Virus record (IMG/VR): IMGVR_UViG_3300031521_000034
Span: 1-64,000 of that record
Source of the DNA: a virus
DNA: 64,000 bases
Strand: one strand, 5' to 3'
Part shown: positions 8,482 through 17,108 of the stretch, piece by piece
How the letters are laid out: every line of letters begins with the position of its first letter
How positions within the stretch are numbered: the stretch's first letter is position 1
Program-made: the position numbers and the translations under genes
Notes under the pieces: generated by a model
Database searches by the model: none
Told to the model about the DNA's origin: nothing
The model's input: only the letters and a program-made list of their open reading frames with translations

Positions 8482-10416
8482 ATGAACAGCAAAAAACAGC
8501 AACAAGCACACGTCAAAGACATGAACGTTTCGGCCCTCGAACGTCTGGGCTTCAGTAAGAAGCAAGTCGAGCTCTTCGATCTGGCTGGTCATGCTGCCAA
8601 CAAGGGTCAGTTCCTTCAAGCAACGACGACTTACAAGAACCTGTTCATGCAGGTGCAGAAGAGTCTGAAGCTCAAGCGCACTGATATGCCGGAGTACATT
8701 GCATCGATGTATGCTGCCGCAATGGTGCAGGCTCTGATCCGTGAAGACACTTACGATATCAACATCAAGCCCAATTCTTTCAAGCAGAAAGACGCCATCG
8801 AGCGGATCAAGACGATGATTGGCGTTTCCAATACCAGCTTCCAACACCGCCTGCGCAACTTCAACACGATGGGCTTTTTGTACATGTGGGCAGGTGATTA
8901 CTCCGAAGCCACTCAGTACTACAAGCAGGAGCTAGCTACTGCCAAGAGGCTGGAGAACAAGAAGGCTGAAGCCATCGCCATCATGAACATCAGTTATGCC
9001 AGGGGCTGTGGTGAAGACATCATGGCCTACTACGAAGAACGCGGCAAGCTGTTGGGTTATCCGAAGGAGATTATCTACGAGAAGTTTGATGATCCTGCTC
9101 GCCCTCTTCTGGTGCTTCAGGGTGGTGGCAAGCTGGGTGATTCGCTCAACGATCTCGTTTCTCTGCTCAGTCCTTTTGCAGAGAAGTGGAAAACCATCTA
9201 TCTGGATCTGAACAATCCTCCTCTGCAAAAGCTGCTTCTCGAACGCAGCAACTTCGCCGGCATCAATTTCAAGCCGTTCTTCGAAGGAGAGCACGTCGGC
9301 GAAAAATGGCACTATGTCGATCTGAGATCTTTGCCTGCACTGGTGCTTGATGGTAATGATTGGCACTACACCGCCCATGCGGCATGGGATAATGAACAAG
9401 CCAAACTCGATGAGGTGACTGAGCTGCTCAAGGGTGGTCTCTACAAGTGCCACCTGCCCAAGGAAGAGAGGAAGATATTCATCCAGCTCACCGGCGGTGA
9501 TAACAATCCTGCCAATGGTTATCGGGAAGTCGATGAGAGTACGCTGATGAGCGGGAAACTCGTTCCCCATCTTCGTTATCTGAGCGATCACGGCTACTCA
9601 GTCTTCACCACAAGTGAAGTTCTGTACAACCTGATGCAATCGAAGGCTCAGTTGGTGAAGATTGACCCTCTCAGTGAGTATTCGCTCCTCAATCTGGTCG
9701 ATGAAATCGGTTCATGTGAGGCTGTGTTCACGATTGATACCGGAATTGCTCACTTGGCAGGTGTGATGGGCGTTCCTAGTTACGTGATCGTTCCGAAACA
9801 CTATCACTACCCGCTCTACAATCAGAACAAGTATGCAACTTGTAGCACCTATCATGCCGCCGTCTATTTCAACTCACGTGTTCTGCACCAACACAAGGCT
9901 GGTCGAGTTAGCCAGGAATCATTTTGCCGCGCACTTATCAGTCACATGGATTGCCGTGATCCTAAGGAGATAGTCCGCGGTACTACCTCTGTCAGTGAAG
10001 AACTTCTTCAGGACTTCGACGGTGATTCAATAAGTGGACACTATCAATGTCGGCCAATGGATCTCGGTCCGGCAAATTCCAACAGTCCTTCGAAGATGTT
10101 GGCGTTCAGCAATCCTCGCAAGCCGGATCAAATCGATAAGCACTTTGGTGGCCCTGCGGAACACAATGCACTGTGTGGTATGCCGGATTCAAGTGCTCTG
10201 GAGAAACTCAACCTTTTGGCAGAAGGAATGGGGGTGCTTGGTATTCCCTTTCCCATTGAGTTGAATCCGATGCTCGCTGATGTTGGAGGCAGTGTTCTCG
10301 AAGAAGCTATAGCAATCGCCAATGCTACTTCGCCAGCAACATGTTTTGCGATCAATCTCGAGTCACCGTATGAAACTCCATTAACTAACAAGAAGGAGAG
10401 TGATGAGCAAGAATAA
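8482..10416 (+). CDS. TPR protein with GT9-like glycosyltransferase domain, about 644 aa
   Basis: The N-terminal third is helical with TPR-like repeats (around 100-190, with GDYSEATQYYKQEL as one clear unit). The following region has a Rossmann-like layout, including VLQGGGKLGDSLND near residue 210. Around residues 413-431 it has TIDTGIAHLAGVMGVP, the D-T-G-x2-H-L-A-x3-G-x-P signature of family 9 (heptosyltransferase-like) enzymes. TPR-GT9 fusions are known in bacteria. It overlaps the next gene, a GT2 transferase, by 14 nt, so the two probably act in one sugar-transfer pathway on virion protein, DNA or host surface. The ATG at 8482 is preferred weakly; 8470 is possible. Confidence 0.65.
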   Translation: MNSKKQQQAHVKDMNVSALERLGFSKKQVELFDLAGHAANKGQFLQATTTYKNLFMQVQKSLKLKRTDMPEYIASMYAAAMVQALIREDTYDINIKPNSFKQKDAIERIKTMIGVSNTSFQHRLRNFNTMGFLYMWAGDYSEATQYYKQELATAKRLENKKAEAIAIMNISYARGCGEDIMAYYEERGKLLGYPKEIIYEKFDDPARPLLVLQGGGKLGDSLNDLVSLLSPFAEKWKTIYLDLNNPPLQKLLLERSNFAGINFKPFFEGEHVGEKWHYVDLRSLPALVLDGNDWHYTAHAAWDNEQAKLDEVTELLKGGLYKCHLPKEERKIFIQLTGGDNNPANGYREVDESTLMSGKLVPHLRYLSDHGYSVFTTSEVLYNLMQSKAQLVKIDPLSEYSLLNLVDEIGSCEAVFTIDTGIAHLAGVMGVPSYVIVPKHYHYPLYNQNKYATCSTYHAAVYFNSRVLHQHKAGRVSQESFCRALISHMDCRDPKEIVRGTTSVSEELLQDFDGDSISGHYQCRPMDLGPANSNSPSKMLAFSNPRKPDQIDKHFGGPAEHNALCGMPDSSALEKLNLLAEGMGVLGIPFPIELNPMLADVGGSVLEEAIAIANATSPATCFAINLESPYETPLTNKKESDEQE

Positions 10417-11152
10417 GCCTTTGGTGAGTTGCGTCATGGTAAGCCGTGGTGCACTTTTGCCTGCCAGATGGGCTATCGAAGGGTTCCTGAATCAGACGTA
10501 TGAGAATCGGGAACTCATCGTAGTCACGAGCGCAGCAAGAACATCGATGGGTAGTTATCTCGATGGCCTGAAGAATAAACTTCCTCCCAGCGCCAAGATT
10601 GTGTTTCTGAGACTCTTCAATGCAGCGCTGACTGTGGGAGCCATGCGTAATGAGGCCGTAAAGGTCTCTAAGGGTGAGTACATCGCTACCTGGGACGATG
10701 ATGACCTGTACGGTCCTGATCGTCTCAAGCACGCTATGGATGCGCTCAAAGAGACTAAGGCCGATGCGTTCTTTCTTCGGAACATGAAGGTCTGGTCTAT
10801 CCCGGATGAAACCTGCTTCATCACCGGTAATGGCTTTTGGCCTAACACCATGGTGGCGAAGCGCTCTGCGATGACCAAGTATCCAGATGTTCCCAAGGAA
10901 GAAGATCTGGCGCAGCAAGCCAATCTGGTCAGGAATAACAATTCCGTCACTCGTAACTTTGTCGATGATTATCTCTACATCAACAATGGTGCGAACATGA
11001 GTGGCAATGACCATTTCAGGTCATTGCTTCGGAGTGCGGTAAAGATTGAGCATAATACAGGATACGCCATTCACAAAGTTGCTGGAAAGACCACGCATCT
11101 CTACCATCTTTGGGCAAAAAAAGAAATGGCGAGGACAGTTCGCCACCATTGA
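10403..11152 (+). CDS. Family 2 glycosyltransferase, 249 aa
   Basis: The GT-A fold is visible: a strand-rich start, the early motif SRGALLPARWAIEGFLNQTY (14-33), and an acidic DDDD (98-101) in a TWDDDDLYGP context, the DXD site that binds metal and UDP-sugar. RNEAV (82-86) precedes it, as in many GT2 enzymes. AAGGAG lies upstream of the ATG, which overlaps the end of the TPR/GT9 gene by 14 nt. The enzyme probably transfers a sugar from a nucleotide donor together with that neighbour. The acceptor is unknown. Confidence 0.8.
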   Translation: MSKNKPLVSCVMVSRGALLPARWAIEGFLNQTYENRELIVVTSAARTSMGSYLDGLKNKLPPSAKIVFLRLFNAALTVGAMRNEAVKVSKGEYIATWDDDDLYGPDRLKHAMDALKETKADAFFLRNMKVWSIPDETCFITGNGFWPNTMVAKRSAMTKYPDVPKEEDLAQQANLVRNNNSVTRNFVDDYLYINNGANMSGNDHFRSLLRSAVKIEHNTGYAIHKVAGKTTHLYHLWAKKEMARTVRHH

Positions 11153-11198
11153 ATCCGTATTTGACCCACAACTACAATAGCAGAAAAGGAAACTGAAA

Positions 11199-11606
11199 AT
11201 GAAGAAAGTCGAAACTCTCGTCGATACCAAGTACGGCGCCGGCGTCCTGATTGCCGGCCATGATGAATTCAAGGTCACGATGGCCGTCGATTACCACGGC
11301 ATCAGAGTCGCTGATCACGCGGCATACGTTATCGAGCAAAATGGTGTGGAAGAAAAAGTTCTGACTTTCCGCACCGGACTCGTCCTCGGTCTGCACAATG
11401 AGGATCTCATCAAGCTCCTCATCCATCGCATCTCCGGTCAGAATGACATCCTCAGCTGCGATCAGAACGTCGAAGCCATCAAGGCTCTCCAGACTGCTCT
11501 GGCCAAGCTCGAGGAGCGGGCCGAAGTCATGAAAGAACAAGCCGCCGATCTGGAGGCTGCTTCGACTGTAGTTGAAAACATGATCATCGAACACCACCCC
11601 GTATAA
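11199..11606 (+). CDS. Acb2/Tad1-hairpin-domain-like protein, paralog A, 135 aa
   Basis: The second half (about 65-112) reads G-L-x-N-E-D-L...L-I-H-R...C-x-x-N-x-x-A-I-x-x-L-x-x-A-L-x-x-L-x-x-R. It fits the helical hairpin of the phage Acb2/Tad1 superfamily, whose members sequester cyclic nucleotide signals made by CBASS or Thoeris defence. The N-terminal 60 residues are a separate small beta-rich domain, and a coiled-coil end follows (about 100-125). Its codons are strongly G/C-ending, like the capsid gene, which fits a protein made in bulk. A paralog follows directly with a near-copy of the same leader. The sponge role is inferred from family resemblance only. Confidence 0.55.
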   Translation: MKKVETLVDTKYGAGVLIAGHDEFKVTMAVDYHGIRVADHAAYVIEQNGVEEKVLTFRTGLVLGLHNEDLIKLLIHRISGQNDILSCDQNVEAIKALQTALAKLEERAEVMKEQAADLEAASTVVENMIIEHHPV

Positions 11607-11638
11607 CCCACCAACTCACAATAGAAAGAAAACTGAAA

Positions 11639-12031
11639 ATGACTACCGACACTTTTGAATTCGACGACGGCACTGCTGACCTCATCGCGCGTCACCGCGA
11701 TGTTTCCATCGGCCACATCACCAAGTTCCTCAACACCCCGGTCAAGCCCGGTATCGGCTATGTGATCCACGGTGAAGGCGATGAAGTCTCCAAGAAGCTG
11801 ATCTTCTCGACGAGTGACTTCAATGGCGTCGATGAACGCGACCTGATCGCCATCCTCGTGCATCGCAACAAAATCATCACTTCGCGCCCGCAAGATCCTG
11901 AGATCCTGAAGCGTCTGAATGAGATTCAAGATCTGCTCAATGAGCGCGCCGAGCAGATCGAGGCCGACGAAGCAATCCTGAACGGCCAGCACGATGAATG
12001 GACTGCCCTCCCCAACGGAATCATAGTCTAA
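11639..12031 (+). CDS. Acb2/Tad1-hairpin-domain-like protein, paralog B, 130 aa
   Basis: It shares layout with the preceding gene: a beta-rich N-terminal part (about 1-60), then G-V-D-E-R-D-L-I-x-I-L-V-H-R (about 63-77) and a helical stretch with L-N-E-R-A-E. The Cys and Asn of paralog A are not kept, so it may bind a different ligand or have diverged. The leader (ACAATAG...AAAACTGAAA before the ATG) copies that of paralog A, pointing to tandem duplication. Codons are again strongly G/C-ending. An intrinsic terminator follows. The function is inferred and uncertain. Confidence 0.45.
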   Translation: MTTDTFEFDDGTADLIARHRDVSIGHITKFLNTPVKPGIGYVIHGEGDEVSKKLIFSTSDFNGVDERDLIAILVHRNKIITSRPQDPEILKRLNEIQDLLNERAEQIEADEAILNGQHDEWTALPNGIIV

Positions 12032-12052
12032 TCGGTAGAAACCAGTCCCAAG

Positions 12053-12088
12053 CTCCAGACTCTTTGATAGAGGGTCTGGAGTATTTTT
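12053..12088 (+). terminator. Intrinsic terminator with U-tract
   Basis: CTCCAGAC (12053-12060) pairs with 12074-12081 and is followed by TATTTTT. It lies 21 nt after the stop of the paralog pair. It is one of the few hairpins here with a classical T-run, as expected for termination by a bacterial-type polymerase. Confidence 0.75.
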
Positions 12089-12332
12089 ATAGATTCCAGC
12101 TGTAAATAATACGCACCCTGTCGTTTCTATCTCACTCGACAACGTGCAAGACGTAGTACCCTCCAATTCACTCAAGAAACTGAGGTAAGTGAAGCGAGTA
12201 GCCCATGGATGTTGCAGCGACTGCTATTAACGAGATGATCCTTAGGATGGTTTAGTTACAACAACTAAATCTTGATCGTCATTATCGCTGTCTGCTCATC
12301 TGCGAATACGAATAAAGATAGGAGTCCAACCC

Positions 12333-12761
12333 ATGTCATTAATGATGACAGCAGTAATGTGCTTGGCATTGAACGTCTACAGCGAGTCTCGAGGAGAGCC
12401 TGTTGACGGACAAATCGCCGTTGCACAAGTAACAATGAACAGAGCCGATCAGGCTGAAGAAAAAGTTTGTGATGTGGTCTTTCAAAAAGGCCAGTTCTCC
12501 TGGACACGAGATGTCGTCCAGCGTACTAAGTCCGGCGTAGTCCGGCTCAAGAAGCATTCTCCCAAGCTGCACCCACGAGACAAACAGTCCTGGGACATAG
12601 CACTCGCAATTGCCGAGGCTGCTATTGAGGGAGGTGTTCTCAAAGACGTGGTTGGATCAGCCACACACTTTCGCAACATCCATGAAGCCCATCGATGGCA
12701 TAAGGGGTTGCGTTTCGTAAAGCAGGTGGGTCACCATCGCTTCTACGTCCAAAATTCATAG
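12333..12761 (+). CDS. SleB-type cell-wall hydrolase (endolysin), 142 aa
   Basis: The protein matches the hydrolase_2/SleB family across its length: LALNVYSESRGEP with the likely catalytic Glu18, GQIAVAQVTMNRA (26-38), QFSW, ATHFRN and a GLRFVKQVGHHRFY ending. Family members cleave peptidoglycan glycan strands. The first 13 residues are mildly hydrophobic but lack a clear signal peptide, so it may need a holin or host export. AGGAG lies 9 nt before the ATG. The gene is monocistronic: an AT-rich 240-bp gap precedes it and two hairpins follow. Confidence 0.85.
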   Translation: MSLMMTAVMCLALNVYSESRGEPVDGQIAVAQVTMNRADQAEEKVCDVVFQKGQFSWTRDVVQRTKSGVVRLKKHSPKLHPRDKQSWDIALAIAEAAIEGGVLKDVVGSATHFRNIHEAHRWHKGLRFVKQVGHHRFYVQNS

Positions 12762-12780
12762 CAGTACCCAGTGAATCAAT

Positions 12781-12815
12781 CCCTACCCAGCACCCGTCGA
12801 GGTAGCTGGGTAGGG
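12781..12815 (+). terminator. Hairpin terminator, 10-bp stem
   Basis: CCCTACCCAG (12781-12790) pairs with 12806-12815, 19 nt after the endolysin stop. GATTATGACG follows, a weak match to the TATGCCG flank of the family. Confidence 0.6.
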
Positions 12816-12845
12816 ATTATGACGTTTTAGTTAATACCTCGGCAA

Positions 12846-12879
12846 AAACAGAGGGGGCTACCCTCTGTTTTTTTTTTGC
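12846..12879. terminator. Bidirectional intrinsic terminator
   Basis: AAACAGAGGG (12846-12855) pairs with CCCTCTGTTT (12861-12870) around GGCTA. A run of about ten T follows on the plus strand, and an A-run before the stem gives U residues for minus-strand transcripts. It separates the convergent endolysin and tail-fibre-module genes. Confidence 0.85.
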
Positions 12880-13284
12880 TTAAAATGAGTCCAATGAATA
12901 AGCCAGATCAAAAAGTTGTTTGAGTTGATCGTCACTAAGACCTACCAATACACATACAGCCTTGAGGATTGGTGAGTTCTCAGCAAAAGTTAGTGCATCG
13001 TTCCAAGCGATCTTGTATTCGGTAGGAGTAGATGCATCGTTCATGCATGCGGAGATCTTGTCATACATGCCCAGCTTGTACATTGCCAGCTTTGCCTGAG
13101 CCCTTGTCACTGTCTTGGGGATCAAAGCAGCAGAAGCAGCATTCGGTGTATCGAACCAATACCATCCATCAGTAGGATAGGTGTAGGATTCATGCTCTTC
13201 AGCCAGGAGGCTGTAATCGGGCGTACAAACGAACATCGGAGCTTCAATGAGTGTGTTACTGTCAGACAGTTTAAAAAACGACAT
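12880..13284 (-). CDS. Tail-fibre-associated small protein, 134 aa
   Basis: The start at 13284 has a strong AAAGGAGG. The N-terminal half is aromatic and Pro-rich (TDGWYWFD). The C-terminal half resembles a small helical block common at the ends of phage tail-fibre or baseplate genes: AQAKLAMYKLGMYDKI, then W...A..F...SPIL, then LGLSDDQLKQLFDLA. In other phages such proteins lie beside or inside fibre genes and may help assembly. It is the last gene of the minus-strand fibre module and starts 12 nt after the preceding gene. Confidence 0.6.
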   Translation of the reverse strand: MSFFKLSDSNTLIEAPMFVCTPDYSLLAEEHESYTYPTDGWYWFDTPNAASAALIPKTVTRAQAKLAMYKLGMYDKISACMNDASTPTEYKIAWNDALTFAENSPILKAVCVLVGLSDDQLKQLFDLAYSLDSF

Positions 13285-13295
13285 AGAGGCCTCCT

Positions 13296-14423
13296 TTAGC
13301 CCAGCAAAGTCCATCCGCGTTGTGTAGCCACTGCGCGCTCAGCAGCAGTCAACATAGGAGCACCCCAGTTATCCCGGATATCCAGAGTTTTAAGACCAGC
13401 TTTCAAATTGTTCATCAAGTTAGCCAGAGTCTCATGTGTGAGATTGCAATCAGCCAAAACCAGACTAACTCCAACATTGAGCAACGAAATGGTTGAAAGC
13501 GACTGGCATTGATAGAACGTGTTACTTGCAGCTGTCGCTGCACTCATATCCATGCTAACGATTGTTTTCAGACTGACACATCCAGCAAATGTGTAGTTGT
13601 AACTTGTTACGCTACCTGAGTTCAAACTCGGCATGGTGACAAGAGAAGAGCAACAGAAGAAGGTATAGTCCATGTTTGTTGGCGAGTTGATCGACAACGA
13701 AGCATCTGCTAGCTGGTAGCAGTTTGCAAACATGTAGGTAAGACTACCTGGATTATTGAATGTGAGAGCAGGGATCTTCTTCAGGTTGAAACAGTTGTAG
13801 AACATGTACGTGAAACTTGTTCCCTTGCTGATGTCGCAATTGGGAACACTCTCCAGTACAGAGCTATAAGCAAACATGTAGCTAAAGTTCGTGATAGCAG
13901 ACTTATAGATGTTTACTTGCTCGAGCAACCGGTGGTACGTAGCTGGGGCACTACCGGCCAATGTAAGGCTGGTAAGAGAACTTGCATTGATGGCTATATC
14001 AAGCCATCCGGTGGTATATGCCGATGCACCTGTAGCACTGGCATTCTTGACATTCAAGTTGATGGATGTCAGGTTGGCTCCAGACTGAGCCGTGATCTTG
14101 ATGATTACTTGTTTGTAACCTTGAGATGTGACTTGAGTATTGAGGCTTGTGAATGTGTATGTGCGGCTTGCTGTAGCGCCAGCGGCATAGTTGGTAACAG
14201 TACCATCCCCCCAATCAACAGTGAACTTTCCACTCACGGTGAATGAGACATAGCCGTTTGTTGGGAACACTGCGTAGAGTCCAACGAATGCATTGTTGGT
14301 GCCTGATATATCCGGCAATGGCAGATATGTGTTACTTCTGATGTAGGAAAGATTACTAGACGATCCTGACGAACCAGAACTTTGACTACCGATTAGGTTG
14401 TGCAAAATGAGATCGTTGTTCAT
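13296..14423 (-). CDS. BspA-like leucine-rich-repeat tail-fibre protein, 375 aa
   Basis: After a Ser/Gly-rich N terminus (13-24) there is a beta block with FTVDWGDGTV (about 67-76). From about residue 195 there are repeats of about 22 residues with the pattern M-F-x-x-C-x-x-L (SYMFAYSSVLESVP, TYMFYNCFNLKKIP, TYMFANCYQL, YTFFCCSSL, YTFAGCVSL, NTFYQCQSL). These are BspA/DUF285-type leucine-rich repeats, known as binding surfaces. It probably forms a receptor-binding part of the fibre. The ATG at 14423 has AAGAAAG upstream. The opening MNNDLILHNLIG resembles MNPDLLLHGFAV of the upstream fibre, suggesting a shared attachment motif. Confidence 0.7.
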   Translation of the reverse strand: MNNDLILHNLIGSQSSGSSGSSSNLSYIRSNTYLPLPDISGTNNAFVGLYAVFPTNGYVSFTVSGKFTVDWGDGTVTNYAAGATASRTYTFTSLNTQVTSQGYKQVIIKITAQSGANLTSINLNVKNASATGASAYTTGWLDIAINASSLTSLTLAGSAPATYHRLLEQVNIYKSAITNFSYMFAYSSVLESVPNCDISKGTSFTYMFYNCFNLKKIPALTFNNPGSLTYMFANCYQLADASLSINSPTNMDYTFFCCSSLVTMPSLNSGSVTSYNYTFAGCVSLKTIVSMDMSAATAASNTFYQCQSLSTISLLNVGVSLVLADCNLTHETLANLMNNLKAGLKTLDIRDNWGAPMLTAAERAVATQRGWTLLG

Positions 14424-14453
14424 TTTGGTCTTTCTTATTGAACTTTTGTAGGA

Positions 14454-14479
14454 GAGTGGGGCACGATAGCACCCCACTC
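14454..14479 (-). terminator. Hairpin between fibre genes, 8-bp stem
   Basis: GAGTGGGG (14454-14461) pairs with CCCCACTC (14472-14479), 12 nt after the stop of the long fibre gene on the minus strand. It has no T-run, so partial termination or processing is likely. Confidence 0.5.
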
Positions 14480-14491
14480 CCTCATTTGGCT

Positions 14492-16603
14492 TTATGATGC
14501 AGCAACAAGATATAGATCTACCTTGCTACTGATCGTGCTGAGCTTGATCCACTTAGGATTAACCACTTGAGTATTGAGTACTCGCAGTTTACCCAAGAAG
14601 CCCACCAGAGCCCATTCCTTACGTTCTGACCGAGGGATATACTCCTCAGCAGGATCATAATTAGGATTGAGTTTCTTGCGGGTTTGTGTTGCAACAGTTT
14701 TGGTGTCAGGAACAACCATGCCGGTAGGAATCTGATCGGAGAAATACCCGACTGTCTCCCTATCAACACTCACCACTTGATTCTCAGTCTTTGTCTCAAA
14801 GACTGGAACTGTGATGGTGATTGTTGTTCCATCTTCTTTTGTGATAGGTACTTCAGTAGTGCCTGTTTGAACTCTGACTTGTACTTCTTCGGTAATGGGA
14901 GTATCCACTACCCAAGACCAATACTCGGCAGTCTCAGTAATGTAGCTACCGAAGTCATCAAGAAGATATTTACCCTTCCAGATGTTCCAGCCGGCATCAC
15001 CCACCACACACGGGTTTGAAGAGATTACACCGAAAGGCGTTTCTCCAGCAATGGCCTGGCGGATCTTACCACCATCCACAACAACTGATACCCCACGTCT
15101 GTCTTCAGCATCGGGATTTCCATCCTTCCACTCGAAGTACTCAGCATAGTCGGCACCACCGCCCGTCCAAGCCCCATCGCAGAACCCATTTCCATCATTG
15201 CGGAGAACGAATTCATTGTCAGTCCCACTGGCGGATGCAGCAGCCATGAACCATTGATTAGTCTGATTAGATGCAGCAGTTGCAATGTTGAAAGCAACTG
15301 CACCTGTGGTATTGAGAGGAACCAATTTCAGATCACCATTCATGGTCTGATTATAGTCCCCACTCAACTTGAGCATTTGGTAGCCGTTTACTCCGATTGA
15401 GAAGTAGTCGGGAGTTGTACCGCCAGTGACAGCCGGAACAGCATCCAGACTCATGAATGTGCAGTCTGCTGCCTTTTGCTTAAACAGACCACCCTTGTAA
15501 TCGAATGTTTTGGTTGTTTGATTGGGTTCAAAGAATGCAAACTTCGAAATATCGATGGCTTTCGGAACACCCGTGCCGTCATCCTTAACAGCACCAATTG
15601 CACCAACAGTCTGACCAAAGTAGCTCTTGTTGTACTTGTAGCCGTCAGTTGTAAGGGCTGCATTTCTGATGTATGCCGAGATAGGCGGGAACTTCGAAGG
15701 TAGGGTCGAATCAAACAACACCGTGCCAGTAGGAGTTCCATAACTCGAGTCAATAACGGTGAACTGTCCGCACTCGAGAAAGTTCCATGTAACGCGAGAG
15801 TAGACCCGAGGCATGAACAGCCAGATCCAGACTATCCCATCGGACATATTCCCGCTAGAACCTGGAACACCGTATGCTCTCACAGCAGGATAGTCATTGG
15901 AGTTATCCCCAAGAGCAGTGTTGTTATTCTCCAGAGTCCACCAATAATCGAATGCACCGCGGTTTGCAAAGTACAAATCGAGCTTCTGATTCCCGTCAGA
16001 ATACCAGTTGCTGTCAACCGTCATTTCAATGTGACAGAACCCACTGTTGCCCTGGTCAGACTGATTGAGATTGAAGTGACCCAGGCATCGATAATACGGT
16101 TCATGATACTGACTGATCTCATTGAAGCCCAAGGCAAATGCCGGATCAGCAATTGAGACAGTCTGTGTCTGATCAAGATATCCGCCATAAAGGCGTCCGG
16201 TCTTCACGGATAGGTTCTTGAATTTGGTAGCCATATCCACAGCAGACTGGTTCTTGATGCTGCTGCTATAGACTTCCCACTGGCCACCATTCTGAACAAA
16301 CACCACCCAGTCATTGGCTTCCAGAGCAATGGAAGTCACAGAAGGCAGTGCATTGTAGTAGATGGCGGTATCCCCGCTCTTAGGAACAATGCTTGCCGTA
16401 CCACCTGCACACACGCAGGCTATGAATGAACCAGCACGACATGTGTTCCAAGCCGGCAGTGTGAGTGCAGCAGTATCATTTAGCGAGTAATACTTGTTGA
16501 TGCCTGAAGCATCCAGAGCCAGTGCACCAGTCACTACTACTGCACCAGTGCTGATACCTCCCATGTTGACGGCAAAGCCGTGCAATAGCAGATCAGGATT
16601 CAT
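14492..16603 (-). CDS. Tail fibre/spike with peptidase_G2-like C-terminal chaperone, 703 aa
   Basis: The C-terminal part (about 480-690) has GADYAEYFEWKDG, RRGVSV, GETPFGVISSNP, and a late PRSERKEWALVGFLGKLRV. This is the pattern of the peptidase_G2 intramolecular chaperone that trimerises phage spikes and then cuts itself off. The first 480 residues are Ser/Thr/Asn/Gly/aromatic-rich, likely the fibre body and receptor-binding part. AAGGAG lies before the ATG. It belongs to a five-gene minus-strand fibre module. Self-cleavage is inferred from the family, and the exact cut site was not located. Confidence 0.8.
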   Translation of the reverse strand: MNPDLLLHGFAVNMGGISTGAVVVTGALALDASGINKYYSLNDTAALTLPAWNTCRAGSFIACVCAGGTASIVPKSGDTAIYYNALPSVTSIALEANDWVVFVQNGGQWEVYSSSIKNQSAVDMATKFKNLSVKTGRLYGGYLDQTQTVSIADPAFALGFNEISQYHEPYYRCLGHFNLNQSDQGNSGFCHIEMTVDSNWYSDGNQKLDLYFANRGAFDYWWTLENNNTALGDNSNDYPAVRAYGVPGSSGNMSDGIVWIWLFMPRVYSRVTWNFLECGQFTVIDSSYGTPTGTVLFDSTLPSKFPPISAYIRNAALTTDGYKYNKSYFGQTVGAIGAVKDDGTGVPKAIDISKFAFFEPNQTTKTFDYKGGLFKQKAADCTFMSLDAVPAVTGGTTPDYFSIGVNGYQMLKLSGDYNQTMNGDLKLVPLNTTGAVAFNIATAASNQTNQWFMAAASASGTDNEFVLRNDGNGFCDGAWTGGGADYAEYFEWKDGNPDAEDRRGVSVVVDGGKIRQAIAGETPFGVISSNPCVVGDAGWNIWKGKYLLDDFGSYITETAEYWSWVVDTPITEEVQVRVQTGTTEVPITKEDGTTITITVPVFETKTENQVVSVDRETVGYFSDQIPTGMVVPDTKTVATQTRKKLNPNYDPAEEYIPRSERKEWALVGFLGKLRVLNTQVVNPKWIKLSTISSKVDLYLVAAS

Positions 16604-16630
16604 CTCTTACTCCTTCTTTTTTTTGTTTCA

Positions 16631-16975
16631 TCAATTCAAAGTTTCAGAAATGAGCAAACCATTGCTGTATGCGAGCGTGTGCGTAAATACTTTCTTGATA
16701 GTGGTTCCATTGGCTGCATAGTAGGTGGTTGTCCTGGTGGTGTACTGAGGGGTAGTGCCACCGGAGAGCACACTGGTCTTATAGACCGTGCCATCAGAGC
16801 GTTTCCATGTCAGCGTGGTAAAGAGGTTATTCGCATCCACTCCAGAGCGAACCACAGTGAGATTCTGTTCAACCTCAGCCTCAACTACCGTCATCTCATT
16901 GGTTAGACTCTGAACATCAGTGCCCACCTGTTGAACCAATGCTGCCAGCTTTTGCTGCAAAGTTACATTTGTCAT
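16631..16975 (-). CDS. Small tail-fibre-type protein, 114 aa
   Basis: The first 27 residues (TLQQKLAALVQQVGTDVQSL) form a heptad-like helix similar to the start of the neighbouring gene at 17109-17606. The remainder is Thr/Tyr/Ser-rich beta sequence (TWKRSDGTVYKTSVLSGG). Such short coiled-coil plus beta proteins occur in phage fibre modules as trimeric adaptors. It lies 27 nt before the long fibre gene in the same transcript. The role is inferred from architecture and context. Confidence 0.6.
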   Translation of the reverse strand: MTNVTLQQKLAALVQQVGTDVQSLTNEMTVVEAEVEQNLTVVRSGVDANNLFTTLTWKRSDGTVYKTSVLSGGTTPQYTTRTTTYYAANGTTIKKVFTHTLAYSNGLLISETLN

Positions 16976-17050
16976 TTTCTTTTTCCTGATAAGTTACTCT
17001 TTAATAAGAGCTTAGGACTCAGAACATTTGCGCATAAACACCCCACACCC

Positions 17051-17072
17051 CAGACTACCCGAAAGTAGTCTG
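17051..17072 (-). terminator. Hairpin between fibre genes, 8-bp stem
   Basis: CAGACTAC (17051-17058) pairs with 17065-17072, extended by imperfect pairing on both sides. GCATAAACACC on the plus strand (GGTGTTTATGC on the minus strand) flanks it, matching the bracket of the hairpin family. Confidence 0.55.
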
Positions 17073-17108
17073 AAGTGCGGAGTGCCGTGAGGCTATTGCA
17101 GGCGGCGA

